Numbered from the stretch's first letter, positions 17,749-26,861 are shown. The stretch: 64,000 nt of DNA from Chitinispirillum alkaliphilum (GCA_001045525.1 LDWW01000003.1:62001-126000); one strand, 5' to 3'. Made by a program: numbers and translations. The notes: generated by a model not told the origin, from the sequence alone.

Positions 17749-18657
17749 ATGTTAACTCCTGATGAACAAATAGAAAAGTATCTCTCTCAAAGGAAAAAGA
17801 AAAAAATGGATCAGCACAAAGTTACTCAAATCAAACAGACCCTGAAAAAAGGCCCGGTATGGGTTATTTGGCTATTGGGGATACTTGTTATCGTGGTGCT
17901 TTTCTTCAGCCCCTGGGTTGTGATCGGAGCCGGAGAGAGAGGGGTTATTATGAATTTCGGAGCTGTACAAGAGACAGTTCTCAATGAGGGTTTGCATTTC
18001 AGGATTCCTGTTGTGCAGGAGATTGTTTCTATTGATGTAAAGGTTCAGAAATTGGTAACAAGGGCTGCAGCTGCGTCTTCGGACCTGCAGGAAGTAAGCT
18101 CAGAGGTTGCGCTGAATTATCATGTGATTCCGGACAGGGCAAATATCGTATACCAGCAGATCGGGACTGAATTTAAGGACAGAATAATTGACCCTGCGAT
18201 TCAGGAAGTTGTAAAGGCGGTAACTGCTCTTTACACAGCAGAAGAATTGATAACCAAAAGACCGCAGGTAAGCGAAGCCATGAGAGAGGCTCTCTCCCTT
18301 AGACTGCTCAATCACAACATTGCAGTTGATGCTTTTTCCATTGTGGGTTTCAGCTTTTCTCAAACCTTTGTAGAAGCTATTGAAGCGAAACAGACAGCAG
18401 AACAACATGCGCTCAAAGCAAAGAGAGATTTGGAAAGAGTAAAGATTGAAGCGGAACAAAAAGTTGCTGCTGCATCAGCGGAAGCTGAGGCTTTGAGACT
18501 TCAGAGAGCAAATATCTCCTCAGACCTAATAGAGCTCAGAAGGGTTGAGGCGACAATCAGAGCTATTGAGAAATGGAATGGTGTGCTGCCCAATGTAACG
18601 GGAGGTTCAGTACCATTTATCAGTGTCGGAGAAAGTGATAATAAACAGCAGAGATAG
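17749..18657 (+). CDS. prohibitin/SPFH-family membrane protein
   Basis: 302 residues: charged cytoplasmic N-terminus with KKKK, one membrane helix (WVIWLLGILVIVVLFFSPWVV), then the SPFH/band-7 domain (GERGVIMNFGAVQETVLNEG, LHFRIPVVQEIVSIDVKVQK, the segment HVIPDRANIVYQQIG) and a C-terminal coiled coil (KAKRDLERVKIEAEQKVAAA). This is the prohibitin type; family members assemble into large ring-like cages at the membrane and can regulate FtsH-type proteases. AGAGG lies ~10 bases before the ATG. ung follows 17 bases later. Confidence 0.9.
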   Translation: MLTPDEQIEKYLSQRKKKKMDQHKVTQIKQTLKKGPVWVIWLLGILVIVVLFFSPWVVIGAGERGVIMNFGAVQETVLNEGLHFRIPVVQEIVSIDVKVQKLVTRAAAASSDLQEVSSEVALNYHVIPDRANIVYQQIGTEFKDRIIDPAIQEVVKAVTALYTAEELITKRPQVSEAMREALSLRLLNHNIAVDAFSIVGFSFSQTFVEAIEAKQTAEQHALKAKRDLERVKIEAEQKVAAASAEAEALRLQRANISSDLIELRRVEATIRAIEKWNGVLPNVTGGSVPFISVGESDNKQQR

Positions 18658-18674
18658 TTAGGTCAGAGACAAAA

Positions 18675-19343
18675 GTGGATCCTAAAATTGGAAAAAGCTG
18701 GAAGAAACATCTGGCCGCAGAGTTTGAGTCTGAATACTTTCGGTCCCTGGAAGTGTTTCTTTTGGAAGAGAAAAAGAAATACTCTGTATATCCTCCGGGA
18801 CCAAAAGTGTTCTCAGCTTTTGATCATACACCGTTTGATAAGACAAAAGTTGTTATACTTGGTCAAGACCCCTATCATGGGGACGGGCAAGCTAACGGGC
18901 TCTGTTTTTCGGTTAATGAGGGCATAAAAAGACCTCCATCGCTAATCAATATTTTCAAGGAACTGCACAGTGACACCGGTGTTCAAATCCCCCAAAACGG
19001 TAATTTGGAGAAATGGGCAAAACAGGGGGTTCTTCTACTTAATGCAACACTTACGGTCAGAGCTCGTCAGGCCGGTTCTCATCAAAAGAAGGGATGGGAA
19101 AAGTTTACCGATCAGGTGATACGGACCTTATCAGAAAAGAAGAGCGGGTTGGTGTTTTTATTATGGGGTAATTATGCCCGGGCCAAAGAAACTCTTATAA
19201 ACAGTTCAATCCATCATATACTTAAAGCTCCCCATCCATCACCATTTTCAGCCGACAGGGGATTTTTCGGATGCCGCCATTTTTCCAAAACAAATCAGAT
19301 CCTCAGAGCACAGGGGATGGGTGAAATCGACTGGAGTCTCTGA
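18675..19343 (+). CDS. ung: uracil-DNA glycosylase (family 1)
   Basis: 222 residues with the UNG signatures: VVILGQDPYHGDGQANGLCFSV (water-activating Asp in GQDPYH), VLLLNATLTV, LVFLLWGNYA, and HPSPFSADRGFFGCRHFSK (the Leu/Ser loop entering DNA). It removes uracil from DNA. The start is a GTG at 18675, giving MDPKIGKSWKKHLAAEF, which matches family N-termini. It probably shares a transcript with the prohibitin-like gene. Confidence 0.95.
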   Translation: MDPKIGKSWKKHLAAEFESEYFRSLEVFLLEEKKKYSVYPPGPKVFSAFDHTPFDKTKVVILGQDPYHGDGQANGLCFSVNEGIKRPPSLINIFKELHSDTGVQIPQNGNLEKWAKQGVLLLNATLTVRARQAGSHQKKGWEKFTDQVIRTLSEKKSGLVFLLWGNYARAKETLINSSIHHILKAPHPSPFSADRGFFGCRHFSKTNQILRAQGMGEIDWSL

Positions 19344-19391
19344 GAAGAATTTCTTGTCTGATCCACCCAAACCCAATAAAGCTCCACAGTA

Positions 19392-19589
19392 TTAACGACC
19401 GCTTTCTGCTTCTTTTGCCGCTAATTGTGAAAATTTCTGCATAAGCAAAGTCATTATCCCCGCAGAAGATGAGGATAGAAAGAGTTTAATATGAAATGGC
19501 AGAGGTAAGAGAAGGATTGAAACTGCATAGATCCATGAAAAGGAGATAAAAAGTGAACCTGAAAAGAGTGAAACTGCCTGTTTTCTCAT
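19392..19589 (-). CDS. small two-helix membrane protein, unknown
   Basis: 65 residues from the ATG at 19589 (AGGAAC about 8 bases upstream): MRKQAVSLFSGSLFISFSWI, then two hydrophobic segments joined by a short turn (PLPFHIK) and a charged tail (QLAAKEAESGR). A TTG at 19622 would add 11 polar residues. No family recognised; the ATP synthase subunit I type has similar size, but no atp genes are near. It may be a genuine small gene, or a chance hydrophobic frame. Confidence 0.45.
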   Translation of the reverse strand: MRKQAVSLFSGSLFISFSWIYAVSILLLPLPFHIKLFLSSSSAGIMTLLMQKFSQLAAKEAESGR

Positions 19590-19733
19590 AAGATTTGTTC
19601 CTGATCTTTCATTGAAATCCAAAATTACTGTAGTTGCTGTATCGTATTACGGTTTTGCTCCCATTTCATTTACATTTATTTTCTGAAGTATTGGGGATGA
19701 GAAAGTTATCTTCTATAAAAAACTATAAATTCT

Positions 19734-19742
19734 TGCTATAGT
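19734..19742 (+). promoter_or_regulatory. extended -10 promoter element
   Basis: TGCTATAGT fits the extended -10 pattern TGnTATAAT at 8 of 9 positions. No good -35 box lies 17 bases upstream, which extended -10 promoters can tolerate. Transcription would start near 19749 and run into the terminator at 19966-19992, giving a ~245-base RNA. Confidence 0.45.
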
Positions 19743-19748
19743 AAAGTT

Positions 19749-19992
19749 GTGGATTCTATTTTTAATGTCTTACCTTGTGGATATGCTCTGGTTCTATGAT
19801 CACCGGGAGAAACTCCGGATGAGGTACATTCAACCATTTGAATGTGTGTCTCGAGCTAAAGAAAAATCGGTCTTACACGGTCCGTATGTCTGTTGTTACA
19901 ATTTGAAGTATGCTGCGATTGAGAGTGATCAGCGGCTGTGCCCATAACTTTAAGGTGAGTTTAAGAATCGCACCATCACTGTGCGATTTTTC
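19749..19992 (+). ncRNA. candidate structured small RNA of unknown class
   Basis: The segment between an extended -10 and a strong terminator folds by eye into nested helices: CTTACCTT (19769-19776) with AAGGTGAG (19952-19959) as a closing stem with one G-U; TGATCAC (19797-19803) with GTGATCA (19925-19931); an inner hairpin CCGGGAGAAACTCCGG near 19803-19818 (six pairs, one bulged G); and ACATTCAA-CCAT-TTGAATGT near 19826-19845. The ~190-base body is about 6S RNA size, but I do not see its conserved central bubble and do not assign it. A competing 66-codon frame (19747-19947, no ribosome site) contains DHREKLRMRYIQPFECVS and cannot be excluded. Confidence 0.4.
19966..19992 (+). terminator. rho-independent terminator
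   Basis: Perfect 8-base stem AATCGCAC (19966-19973) and GTGCGATT (19981-19988), seven-base loop, then a T-rich tail. It lies about 50 bases before the ABC exporter gene and so ends an upstream plus-strand transcript, most simply the candidate small RNA. Confidence 0.8.
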
Positions 19993-20043
19993 TGTATGGA
20001 AAAACTCTCCTGAGGGGATCCGTTAAATATTGGAGAGTTTTTG

Positions 20044-21873
20044 ATGAGTGACTCGGCAGACAGAATAAAAGTTCAGAAAAAAGCTGCCTTCACCGGTCTC
20101 TTACGATTAGCTTCACAAGAGAAAAAGCTGCTTTGTGGTACAGTTTTGGTGCTTGTTACTGCGGTGTCGCTGGATGCTGTGGCTAAGATGACCATACGCA
20201 ATGTGGTGGATGGTGTTCTTGATCTGCATCTGGATCTGTCAGGGCTTTTGATGGTGACTCTTCTTTATCTCGGGCTGATAACAGCTCAGGGTTTCTTTTC
20301 ATTTCTGGAGGGAAGAGGGCGTACTTTGGCTGCAGAAAATCTTGCCCGGTCCCTTAGAGAAAAGCTCTATGACCATATTCAAAGGCTCTCCTTTTCCTTT
20401 CATGACAGGACCTCCTCTGGTGAGCTGGTGCAAAGAACCACCTCGGATGTGGATACAGTACGTCGTTTCTTTGCCGACCATATATTGGGTTTTATAAGGA
20501 TCGTTTTCCTATTTGTAATTCATTTTATAGCACTTTCTATTATAAGTTTGAAACTGGCGTTGATCGCATCTGTAATTGTACCGGTGATTATCTTCGTTTC
20601 GGTTTTCTTTTTCGGACGCATATACCGCGCCTACAGCGAGTATCAGGATCAGGAAGCAGTGTTAACCACATTTGTTCAGGAGAATATAGTGGGTAACCGT
20701 GTCGTGCGTTCCTTTGCAAGGCATGACCATGAGAACCACAATTTTGACAAACACAATGCTAGGCACCGCGACAAGGGATACAGGGTGGTGTTCTGGCACA
20801 CTTTGTACTGGCCCCTGGCTTATCTGCTTTGTGGAATGCAGATGATCGGAGCTACACTGTTTGCCGGTCTTATGGTTATAAGAGGGGAGTTAACTCTTGG
20901 CAGCATGATAGCCGGCTCCTTTCTGATCAATTCCCTTATCTGGCCAATGCAGGATATGGGCAGACTTATTACTGAAATTTCAAGAGGCATTGTGTCCTTT
21001 GGGAGAATAAAGGATATACTTGACGAAAAAACTGAGGGTAAAGATGAGGAGCCGGGGATAATACTTGAACAGATCAGGGGTGAAGTCACCTTTGATAAGG
21101 TTTGTTTCTGCTATGTTGACGACACCCCGGTTCTCAATGATGTCTCTTTTACCTGCAAACCCGGAGAGACCATTGCGCTGTTGGGCAAGACCGGTTGTGG
21201 CAAGAGTTCGATTATCAATCTCTTACTCCGTTTCTATGATGTTACTGCCGGTGAGATCAGGCTCGATGGTGTGAATCTAAGGAAGCTTGACCGGGAGAGT
21301 TTAAGAAAGCAGATCGGTTTGGTTGAGCAGGATCCTTTTCTTTTTACCGATACAATTGAGGGGAACATCGCATACGGTGTTCATAGAAATGTCACTCGTA
21401 AGGAGGTTGAAGAGGCTGCGGACGCTGCAGCGATCCATAGCTCCATAATGGAGCTTAAGGATGGTTACGAAACCCTGGTTGGGGAAAAGGGGGTGAGTCT
21501 CTCAGGCGGACAGAAACAGCGTATCGCAATTGCACGTGCTCTGCTTAAAAATCCCCATATCCTTATTCTCGACGATTCAACTTCTGCAGTTGACGCCTGT
21601 ACAGAGAGCCTGATCCAAAGATCACTTGACAGACTGATGCAGGGACGCACCACTTTTATCATCGCTCACAGGGTGCAGACTCTCATGAAGGCTGATAAGA
21701 TTCTGGTCATGGAACAGGGGTGTGTTACCCAGTGGGGTAATCACAGGGAGCTTATGAGTAAACCAGGTTTTTACAGAAGAATTATCGGAATACAAGCCCG
21801 TTGTGAAGAGCAGGCAAAAAAAGAAATCATGCAAGGCAGAAAAAAAAGCCTGAACCCTGAGGTGTCGCAATGA
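20044..21873 (+). CDS. ABC exporter half-transporter, degenerate-site subunit
   Basis: 609 residues: six-helix type I exporter domain (to about 330) then one ATPase domain. Motifs: Walker A GKTGCGKSS, Q-loop VEQDPFLF, signature LSGGQKQR, Walker B ILILDDSTSAVD, switch IIAHRV. The residue after Walker B is Asp instead of the catalytic Glu, which marks the inactive ATP site of heterodimeric exporters such as TM287/288. The ATG at 20044 has GGAGAG about 8 bases before it. Its end overlaps the second subunit as ATGA. The cargo (drug, lipid or peptide) cannot be told. Confidence 0.92.
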   Translation: MSDSADRIKVQKKAAFTGLLRLASQEKKLLCGTVLVLVTAVSLDAVAKMTIRNVVDGVLDLHLDLSGLLMVTLLYLGLITAQGFFSFLEGRGRTLAAENLARSLREKLYDHIQRLSFSFHDRTSSGELVQRTTSDVDTVRRFFADHILGFIRIVFLFVIHFIALSIISLKLALIASVIVPVIIFVSVFFFGRIYRAYSEYQDQEAVLTTFVQENIVGNRVVRSFARHDHENHNFDKHNARHRDKGYRVVFWHTLYWPLAYLLCGMQMIGATLFAGLMVIRGELTLGSMIAGSFLINSLIWPMQDMGRLITEISRGIVSFGRIKDILDEKTEGKDEEPGIILEQIRGEVTFDKVCFCYVDDTPVLNDVSFTCKPGETIALLGKTGCGKSSIINLLLRFYDVTAGEIRLDGVNLRKLDRESLRKQIGLVEQDPFLFTDTIEGNIAYGVHRNVTRKEVEEAADAAAIHSSIMELKDGYETLVGEKGVSLSGGQKQRIAIARALLKNPHILILDDSTSAVDACTESLIQRSLDRLMQGRTTFIIAHRVQTLMKADKILVMEQGCVTQWGNHRELMSKPGFYRRIIGIQARCEEQAKKEIMQGRKKSLNPEVSQ

Positions 21874-23663
21874 CTGACAGACGTTTGGAAGAGGATTTGT
21901 TCAAGGGAGAATTCAGGGGGCACACCTTTTTGCGCATTTTAAAGTTTGCCCGGCCGCACTGGCCCCTTATGGCCGGCTTTTTGGTTGCTATTACCTTCAC
22001 TGCCTTTCTGGATTCTCTTAACACCTACATTTCCCGCTTTGTTATTGACAGAGGGGTTATACCGGGGGATGCCGAGCAGCTTTTGAGATGGGGGGGGATA
22101 CTTGGGGGATTTTTTCTGCTCAACAGCTTAAGTTTCCTTGTCTTTTTCACCTGTGCCGGAAGACTGGGAGAGCTCCTGCAATATGATATCAGACGAAAAA
22201 TGTTTGAGCATCTCCAGGCAATGTCCTTTTCTTTTTTTGATAAAACCTCATCGGGGTGGCTCCTTTCGCGTATTACAAGTGACAGTCAGCGTATTGCCAG
22301 ACTGGCTTCGTGGATGTTTCTTGATATTGTGTGGGGTTCGGTAAATATAGTTTTGGCTTTCATTTTCATGGCCTCGATGAATATAAGGCTGACTCTGATT
22401 CTGGGAGCAGTAGCTCCTCTGCTTGTGTTTACCGCATTGCTCTTTAAGCGTCGAATAATCGTGGAGTTCAGGAAGGTGCGTGCAATTAATTCCCGCATTA
22501 CACATGCTTTTTCTGAAAATATCGCAGGGGTGAAAGTTGTAAAAGCTTTAAACCGGGAAGAGAAAAACTTAAACAGTTTTCAGAAAATGACACACGATAT
22601 ACACAGTGCCTCGTTCCGAGCTGGCTGGCTCTCTGCACTCTTTTTGCCTCTGGTGCAGTTCATTACCACTCTTGGAGTCGCTGCAATTCTTCTGGCTGGA
22701 GGATGGCAGTTGATGGATGGCTATTTGAGTCCGGGGGAGTTTAGAGCTTTTATAGGTTACATAACCTTTATGATGTGGCCGGTTCTGGATCTGGCACGGG
22801 TGATGGGCGAAATGCAGCAATCAGTGGCAAGTGCCGAGCGGGTTTTTACCCTGCTTGACACTCATTCAGAGATAAAGGATTCTCCCGGCGCTATGACAAA
22901 AGCAGCTTTTGTCGGGAGTGTGGAATTTCAGGGTGTGACCTTTAGCTATAACAGTGACAACCCGGTCATAAAGGGGATAGATCTGAAAGTAGAGCCGGGT
23001 CAGATGGTTGCTCTGATTGGGCCAACCGGGGGGGGCAAATCGACTATGGTTAATCTGGTGGCCCGTTTCTATGAGCCGCTCTCCGGACGTATACTCTTTG
23101 ATGGCAGGGATTACCGTGACTACACCCAGGCTGCTTTGCAGAGCCGCATAGGTGTGGTATTACAGCACCCACACCTCTTCTCCGGCACAGTGAGGGATAA
23201 CATTATTTACGGTAATCTGGATGCAAGTGAGAGGCAGATCATTGATGCTGCAATGATGGCCAATGCACACGAGAGCATATGTTCCCTGCCCGGGGGGTAT
23301 GAAAGTGAAGTTGGTGAAGGGGGAAGCCGGTTATCGATAGGCCAAAGACAGCTGATCAGTTTGGCAAGGGTTTTCGTATCCAATCCGGATCTGATTATTA
23401 TGGATGAGGCAACAAGCTCCATAGACTCTCTTACGGAACATAAGATTCAGCAGGGGATTACCACTCTGTTAAAGGGGCGGACAAGTTTTATCATAGCTCA
23501 CAGACTCTCCACCATACGAAACGCAGACCGAATCCTGGTTATTGAAGGAGGGCACATTGTTGAAGATGGGTGTCATGAAGATCTGTTGAAGAATGGGGGG
23601 AGTTACCATTCTCTGTATACAACTCAGATGAAAGAAGAGTGGTCTGCGGCTTTGGGGTTCTGA
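21870..23663 (+). CDS. ABC exporter half-transporter, catalytic partner subunit
   Basis: 597 residues with the same exporter fold. Walker A GPTGGGKST, Q-loop LQHPHLFSG, Walker B LIIMDEATSSID with a normal catalytic Glu, switch IIAHRLSTIR. Its signature is LSIGQRQ instead of LSGGQ. Paired with the first subunit, the sound site is this protein's Walker motifs with the partner's LSGGQ, while the degenerate site is the partner's Asp Walker B with this protein's LSIGQ, exactly the arrangement known for asymmetric heterodimers. It begins in a 4-base overlap, ensuring equal expression. Confidence 0.92.
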   Translation: MTDRRLEEDLFKGEFRGHTFLRILKFARPHWPLMAGFLVAITFTAFLDSLNTYISRFVIDRGVIPGDAEQLLRWGGILGGFFLLNSLSFLVFFTCAGRLGELLQYDIRRKMFEHLQAMSFSFFDKTSSGWLLSRITSDSQRIARLASWMFLDIVWGSVNIVLAFIFMASMNIRLTLILGAVAPLLVFTALLFKRRIIVEFRKVRAINSRITHAFSENIAGVKVVKALNREEKNLNSFQKMTHDIHSASFRAGWLSALFLPLVQFITTLGVAAILLAGGWQLMDGYLSPGEFRAFIGYITFMMWPVLDLARVMGEMQQSVASAERVFTLLDTHSEIKDSPGAMTKAAFVGSVEFQGVTFSYNSDNPVIKGIDLKVEPGQMVALIGPTGGGKSTMVNLVARFYEPLSGRILFDGRDYRDYTQAALQSRIGVVLQHPHLFSGTVRDNIIYGNLDASERQIIDAAMMANAHESICSLPGGYESEVGEGGSRLSIGQRQLISLARVFVSNPDLIIMDEATSSIDSLTEHKIQQGITTLLKGRTSFIIAHRLSTIRNADRILVIEGGHIVEDGCHEDLLKNGGSYHSLYTTQMKEEWSAALGF

Positions 23664-23731
23664 AAGAGGGGGTGGGGAAGTGGTATGTTTTTTGCTCTTT
23701 AAAAAGAGTGCACCTTTTGCTCGGAGGTACC

Positions 23732-24121
23732 ATGTTTTTTTATGTGGAATTTCTAATAGCGTTATTAGTTGCCCTCTTTTTTACTTCACTTATTGCAGCC
23801 GGTTTAAGGAAATCGGGTTCAAAAGGGCGTATACTTTCAATTTTCTTTTTGATTTTACTCTCCGCGTGGGCGGGGGCGGTCTGGATCACCCCTGTTGACC
23901 AGGATTTCAGTAGCATATTTATTGTGGTTACGGTTGTGGTGGGGCTTATTGCAGCGCTTATTCTTGCCGTTTCAGCCTATCCAAACTACCCTATTTTCCA
24001 GAGAGAGGAAAGGTCAAGTCAACCTCAGCAAACAGCAAAATCAAAATACGCAGGTGCCTTTTTCTGGGTATTGTTAGTAATACTGATTGCAGCAATTTTA
24101 GGGGGCTATTTAATTCGTTAA
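23732..24121 (+). CDS. small multi-helix membrane protein, unknown
   Basis: 129 residues from the ATG at 23732, which has GGAGGT just upstream; the frame continues 31 codons further up but without family sense. Four hydrophobic segments: FLIALLVALFFTSLIAAGL, ILSIFFLILLSAWAGAVWI, IFIVVTVVVGLIAALILAVS and FFWVLLVILIAAILGGYLI, separated by short charged loops. No family recognised. It follows the exporter genes by about 70 bases and may be cotranscribed. Confidence 0.7.
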   Translation: MFFYVEFLIALLVALFFTSLIAAGLRKSGSKGRILSIFFLILLSAWAGAVWITPVDQDFSSIFIVVTVVVGLIAALILAVSAYPNYPIFQREERSSQPQQTAKSKYAGAFFWVLLVILIAAILGGYLIR

Positions 24122-24150
24122 TTATCGTGGGAGTAATAAAAAGAACTGAA

Positions 24151-24225
<75 letters not shown>

Positions 24226-24234
24226 CTCTGTAAT

Positions 24235-24266
24235 CAAAAAAGGCTTCCTTCTCATAAAGGAAACCT
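24235..24266 (-). terminator. rho-independent terminator between the two tRNA genes
   Basis: Reading the minus strand: AGGTTTCCTT, six-base loop, AAGGAAGCCT with one G-U pair, followed by six T. It would end the tRNA-Gly transcript before tRNA-Cys, so the two tRNAs are probably separate transcripts, or tRNA-Cys depends on read-through. Confidence 0.75.
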
Positions 24267-24272
24267 AAACTT

Positions 24273-24347
24273 TGGAGCGAGAGAAGGGATTTGAACCCTC
24301 GACAACCACCTTGGCAAGGTGGGGCTCTACCACTGAGCTACTCTCGC
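24273..24347 (-). tRNA. tRNA-Gly (GCC)
   Basis: Acceptor GCGAGAG pairs with CTCTCGC; D arm GCTCAGTGGTAGAGC; anticodon stem CCACC/GGTGG with loop TTGCCAA, anticodon GCC; T arm GAGGG-TTCAAAT-CCCTT. CCA is encoded at 24273-24275. Confidence 0.97.
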
Positions 24348-24899
24348 TTGATTAGATAAATAATATAGATTTTTGCAGTATCTATGTCAATGAATTTTGT
24401 CGGTTTTGCCAAAAAAAAAATCGTTTTCGCGCAAAATTCTACCTTTTCATGCAAAAAAAAGAATCATCAATATACCAATAACCGCCTTAGCCTTATCCAA
24501 AATAAAAAAACTGATTATTTCTCTATGCTGTATTCAATCTGATCGCGAGCAAATAGAGAGGAGGGCTGCTACACACCAAAAAATAGGGGTGCAGTAATAT
24601 CGGCAGTGGGAACATTTGATTGTATTAACCTTTTATGCATAAACTGTTCTGGCCTGATTGAGTTTTGCTTGAACGTCCAGACCCGTCTGCATCTGGATTT
24701 GTTTGTAGGTGATGGTAACGGGGAAGTTGTACTTCCGTAGGACCGAGGCTGTCAGTTTTGGTTGTTGCGGGTAGGAAAAGGAATAGCGGAAAAACCCGGT
24801 CGGGATATTTAAACGGGTAATCGGGCATAAGAATTTATCCATAGTGGTTGTTCTTACACTTGAAAAAGATAAAACAGCTGAACCGGCGCAGGTTTTGTT
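24348..24899. other. gene-poor spacer, possible decayed minus-strand frame
   Basis: Mostly without features. AT-rich from 24348 to about 24600, with an A10 run near 24410. A minus-strand frame at 24633-24842 reads SYPQQPKLTASVLRKYNFPV and TYKQIQMQTGLDVQAKLNQA, protein-like but unrecognised and without a ribosome site; it may be a gene fragment. The promoter of tRNA-Gly should lie just right of 24347. Confidence 0.4.
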
Positions 24900-25274
24900 T
24901 CAGGATTCAAGCAAGTGTTTAATTGTGTCAATGAGCTGGTTGAGATCAAAAGGCTTTGTAACATACGCATCAGCTTGAAGAATAGATCTTCCGATCATTT
25001 TGTCTTTATCTGTGTCTTTGGCTGTAAGCATCAGTACTTTTGCGCTCTCATCATTGTCCTTAATGATCTTACATATTTCCCACCCATCCATTTCCGGCAT
25101 CATTACATCAAGAATCACAAGACTTGGCTTTATAGTTTCATATGATTCCAATGCATCCAAACCGCTGGTAAAAGAGTTTACTGTGAATCCCCTTAGTTTG
25201 AGATTAACTGAAACAAGTTCCAAAATAAAAGGGTCATCGTCAATCACCATGATTTTTTGATCAAAGTTAAGCAT
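24900..25274 (-). CDS. stand-alone response-regulator receiver protein
   Basis: 124 residues from the ATG at 25274; the open frame runs further up but the extra residues do not resemble the family. A CheY-like receiver: acidic pair in MVIDDDPFILELV, phospho-acceptor Asp in LVILDVMMPEMDGWEIC, switch Thr in VLMLTAKD and Lys in AYVTKPFD. No output domain and no histidine kinase nearby, so it probably acts by protein-protein contact, for example in motility, polarity or a phosphorelay. Confidence 0.88.
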   Translation of the reverse strand: MLNFDQKIMVIDDDPFILELVSVNLKLRGFTVNSFTSGLDALESYETIKPSLVILDVMMPEMDGWEICKIIKDNDESAKVLMLTAKDTDKDKMIGRSILQADAYVTKPFDLNQLIDTIKHLLES

Positions 25275-25615
25275 TATACAACTCGAAAAATGGAAACAAA
25301 AATGAACGTATACCAGAGAACATATTGCTCTCACTTTGACTACGGTTGAAATGGTTTGCATATTTCGCCTGGGATCGTCTTTTAGTATACCTGCATAACT
25401 CAAGCCAGAAATGGATCTTTTAGGAAAAAATTTCCGAAAATCCACTTGATTATGGCGGGGCTGTTTTGGGCTATACCTGGATTATTCTATATAATAGTCA
25501 GCACTACAATGATAGCCGTAATAAAATAAATAGTTAAGCGAATTTCTATACCCCGACTCATCAATTATTTTAAATTTAAATAAACTGAGAGATGAACTTT
25601 TTCTTTGAGGTTAAA

Positions 25616-26815
25616 ATGTACACTCCAAGTCAGAATGTTTTGAAAAAGTATGCTGATGTACTGGTGAAATTTGCACTCAACAGTGGAAAAGGGATTAAGA
25701 AGGGTGAGGTAGTCTACCTGGTAACTCAAACTCCGGGAATTCCGCTTGCCAAAGAGGTGTATCGGGCTGTGCTGGAGAAGGGTGGACATGTCTTGCTTAA
25801 TATTCTCGATGATGATTTTAAACTGATGTTTGTTGAACAGGCCTCAAAGCAGCAGCTTTCTTTTTTTCCGGAAAAATACTACAAAGGTATTGCCGATACC
25901 GTTGACCATTGGGTTAGGATACTGGCTGATAAGGATCCTATGTTTCTGAAAAATGCCGATCCCAAAAAAGTGATGCTTTCAAATCAGGCAAACAGGCCTT
26001 TCAGGCAATGGCTTGATCAAAAAGAGGACAGAGGGGAGTTTACCTGGACACTTTGTCTGTATGGAACCGAAGGAAATGCTAAAGAGGCGGGGATGAGTCT
26101 TCAGGCATATTGGAATCAGATTAAAAAAGCTTGTTTTCTCAATGAAGCAGATCCTCTGAAGAAGTGGCGCTCTGTTCACACTCAGATGCAAAAGGTTATT
26201 GATAAACTTAACAGTATGCCTATTGATAGGGTTCACGTTGAGGCGAAAGAAACGGATATCTGGATAAAGATCGGGGAGAGAAGAAAGTGGCTGGGCGGAA
26301 GTGGAAGAAACATCCCCAGTTTTGAAATATTCACCTCACCAGACTGGCGCGGGACAGAAGGAAAGATCTATTTCGATCTCCCGCTTTACAGATATGGCAA
26401 TATCATTAAAGATATCAGACTTGAATTTAAAAACGGCAAAATTGTAAAAGCAACCGCTTCGGAGAATGAAAAATTCCTCAAAGAGATGATAAAACAGAAA
26501 AATGCTGACAAAATTGGTGAGTTTTCACTTACTGATACGCGTTTTTCAAAAATAAGCGAAGTTATGGCCGACACATTGTATGATGAAAATTTTGGTGGCA
26601 AATACGGTAACACTCACTTAGCTGTTGGGAAATCGTACCACGATACCTATGATGGTGATCTGTCCAAAATTTCAGAAGAACAACTTGAGGAACTTGGGTT
26701 TAATCATTCTGTGGAGCATACTGATATTATTTCATCCTCTGATCGGTTGGTTACAGCGGTCATGAAGGATGGAACAGAAAAGGTTATTTACAGGAAGGGA
26801 AAGTTCACATTGTAA
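25616..26815 (+). CDS. M29-family (thermophilic type) aminopeptidase
   Basis: 399 residues from the ATG at 25616 (GAGG about 8 bases before). It follows the aminopeptidase T/S family: LNSGKGIKKGEVVYLVTQTP start, NIPSFEIFTSPDWRGTEGKI with a metal-binding Glu, ENEKFLKEMI, and the C-terminal metal segment GKYGNTHLAVGKSY plus HSVEHTDII with conserved His and Asp. These cytosolic metalloenzymes remove N-terminal amino acids from peptides. It stands alone, with DUF2400 about 45 bases downstream. Confidence 0.9.
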   Translation: MYTPSQNVLKKYADVLVKFALNSGKGIKKGEVVYLVTQTPGIPLAKEVYRAVLEKGGHVLLNILDDDFKLMFVEQASKQQLSFFPEKYYKGIADTVDHWVRILADKDPMFLKNADPKKVMLSNQANRPFRQWLDQKEDRGEFTWTLCLYGTEGNAKEAGMSLQAYWNQIKKACFLNEADPLKKWRSVHTQMQKVIDKLNSMPIDRVHVEAKETDIWIKIGERRKWLGGSGRNIPSFEIFTSPDWRGTEGKIYFDLPLYRYGNIIKDIRLEFKNGKIVKATASENEKFLKEMIKQKNADKIGEFSLTDTRFSKISEVMADTLYDENFGGKYGNTHLAVGKSYHDTYDGDLSKISEEQLEELGFNHSVEHTDIISSSDRLVTAVMKDGTEKVIYRKGKFTL

Positions 26816-26861
26816 TACTATGTATCCGGTATATCGATTGTGAATTTATGGAATATAACAG

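Noticed and set aside
19747-19947. 66-codon frame with a protein-like look
   Set aside because: No ribosome site, and helices plus promoter and terminator favour an RNA; kept only as an alternative in the ncRNA entry.
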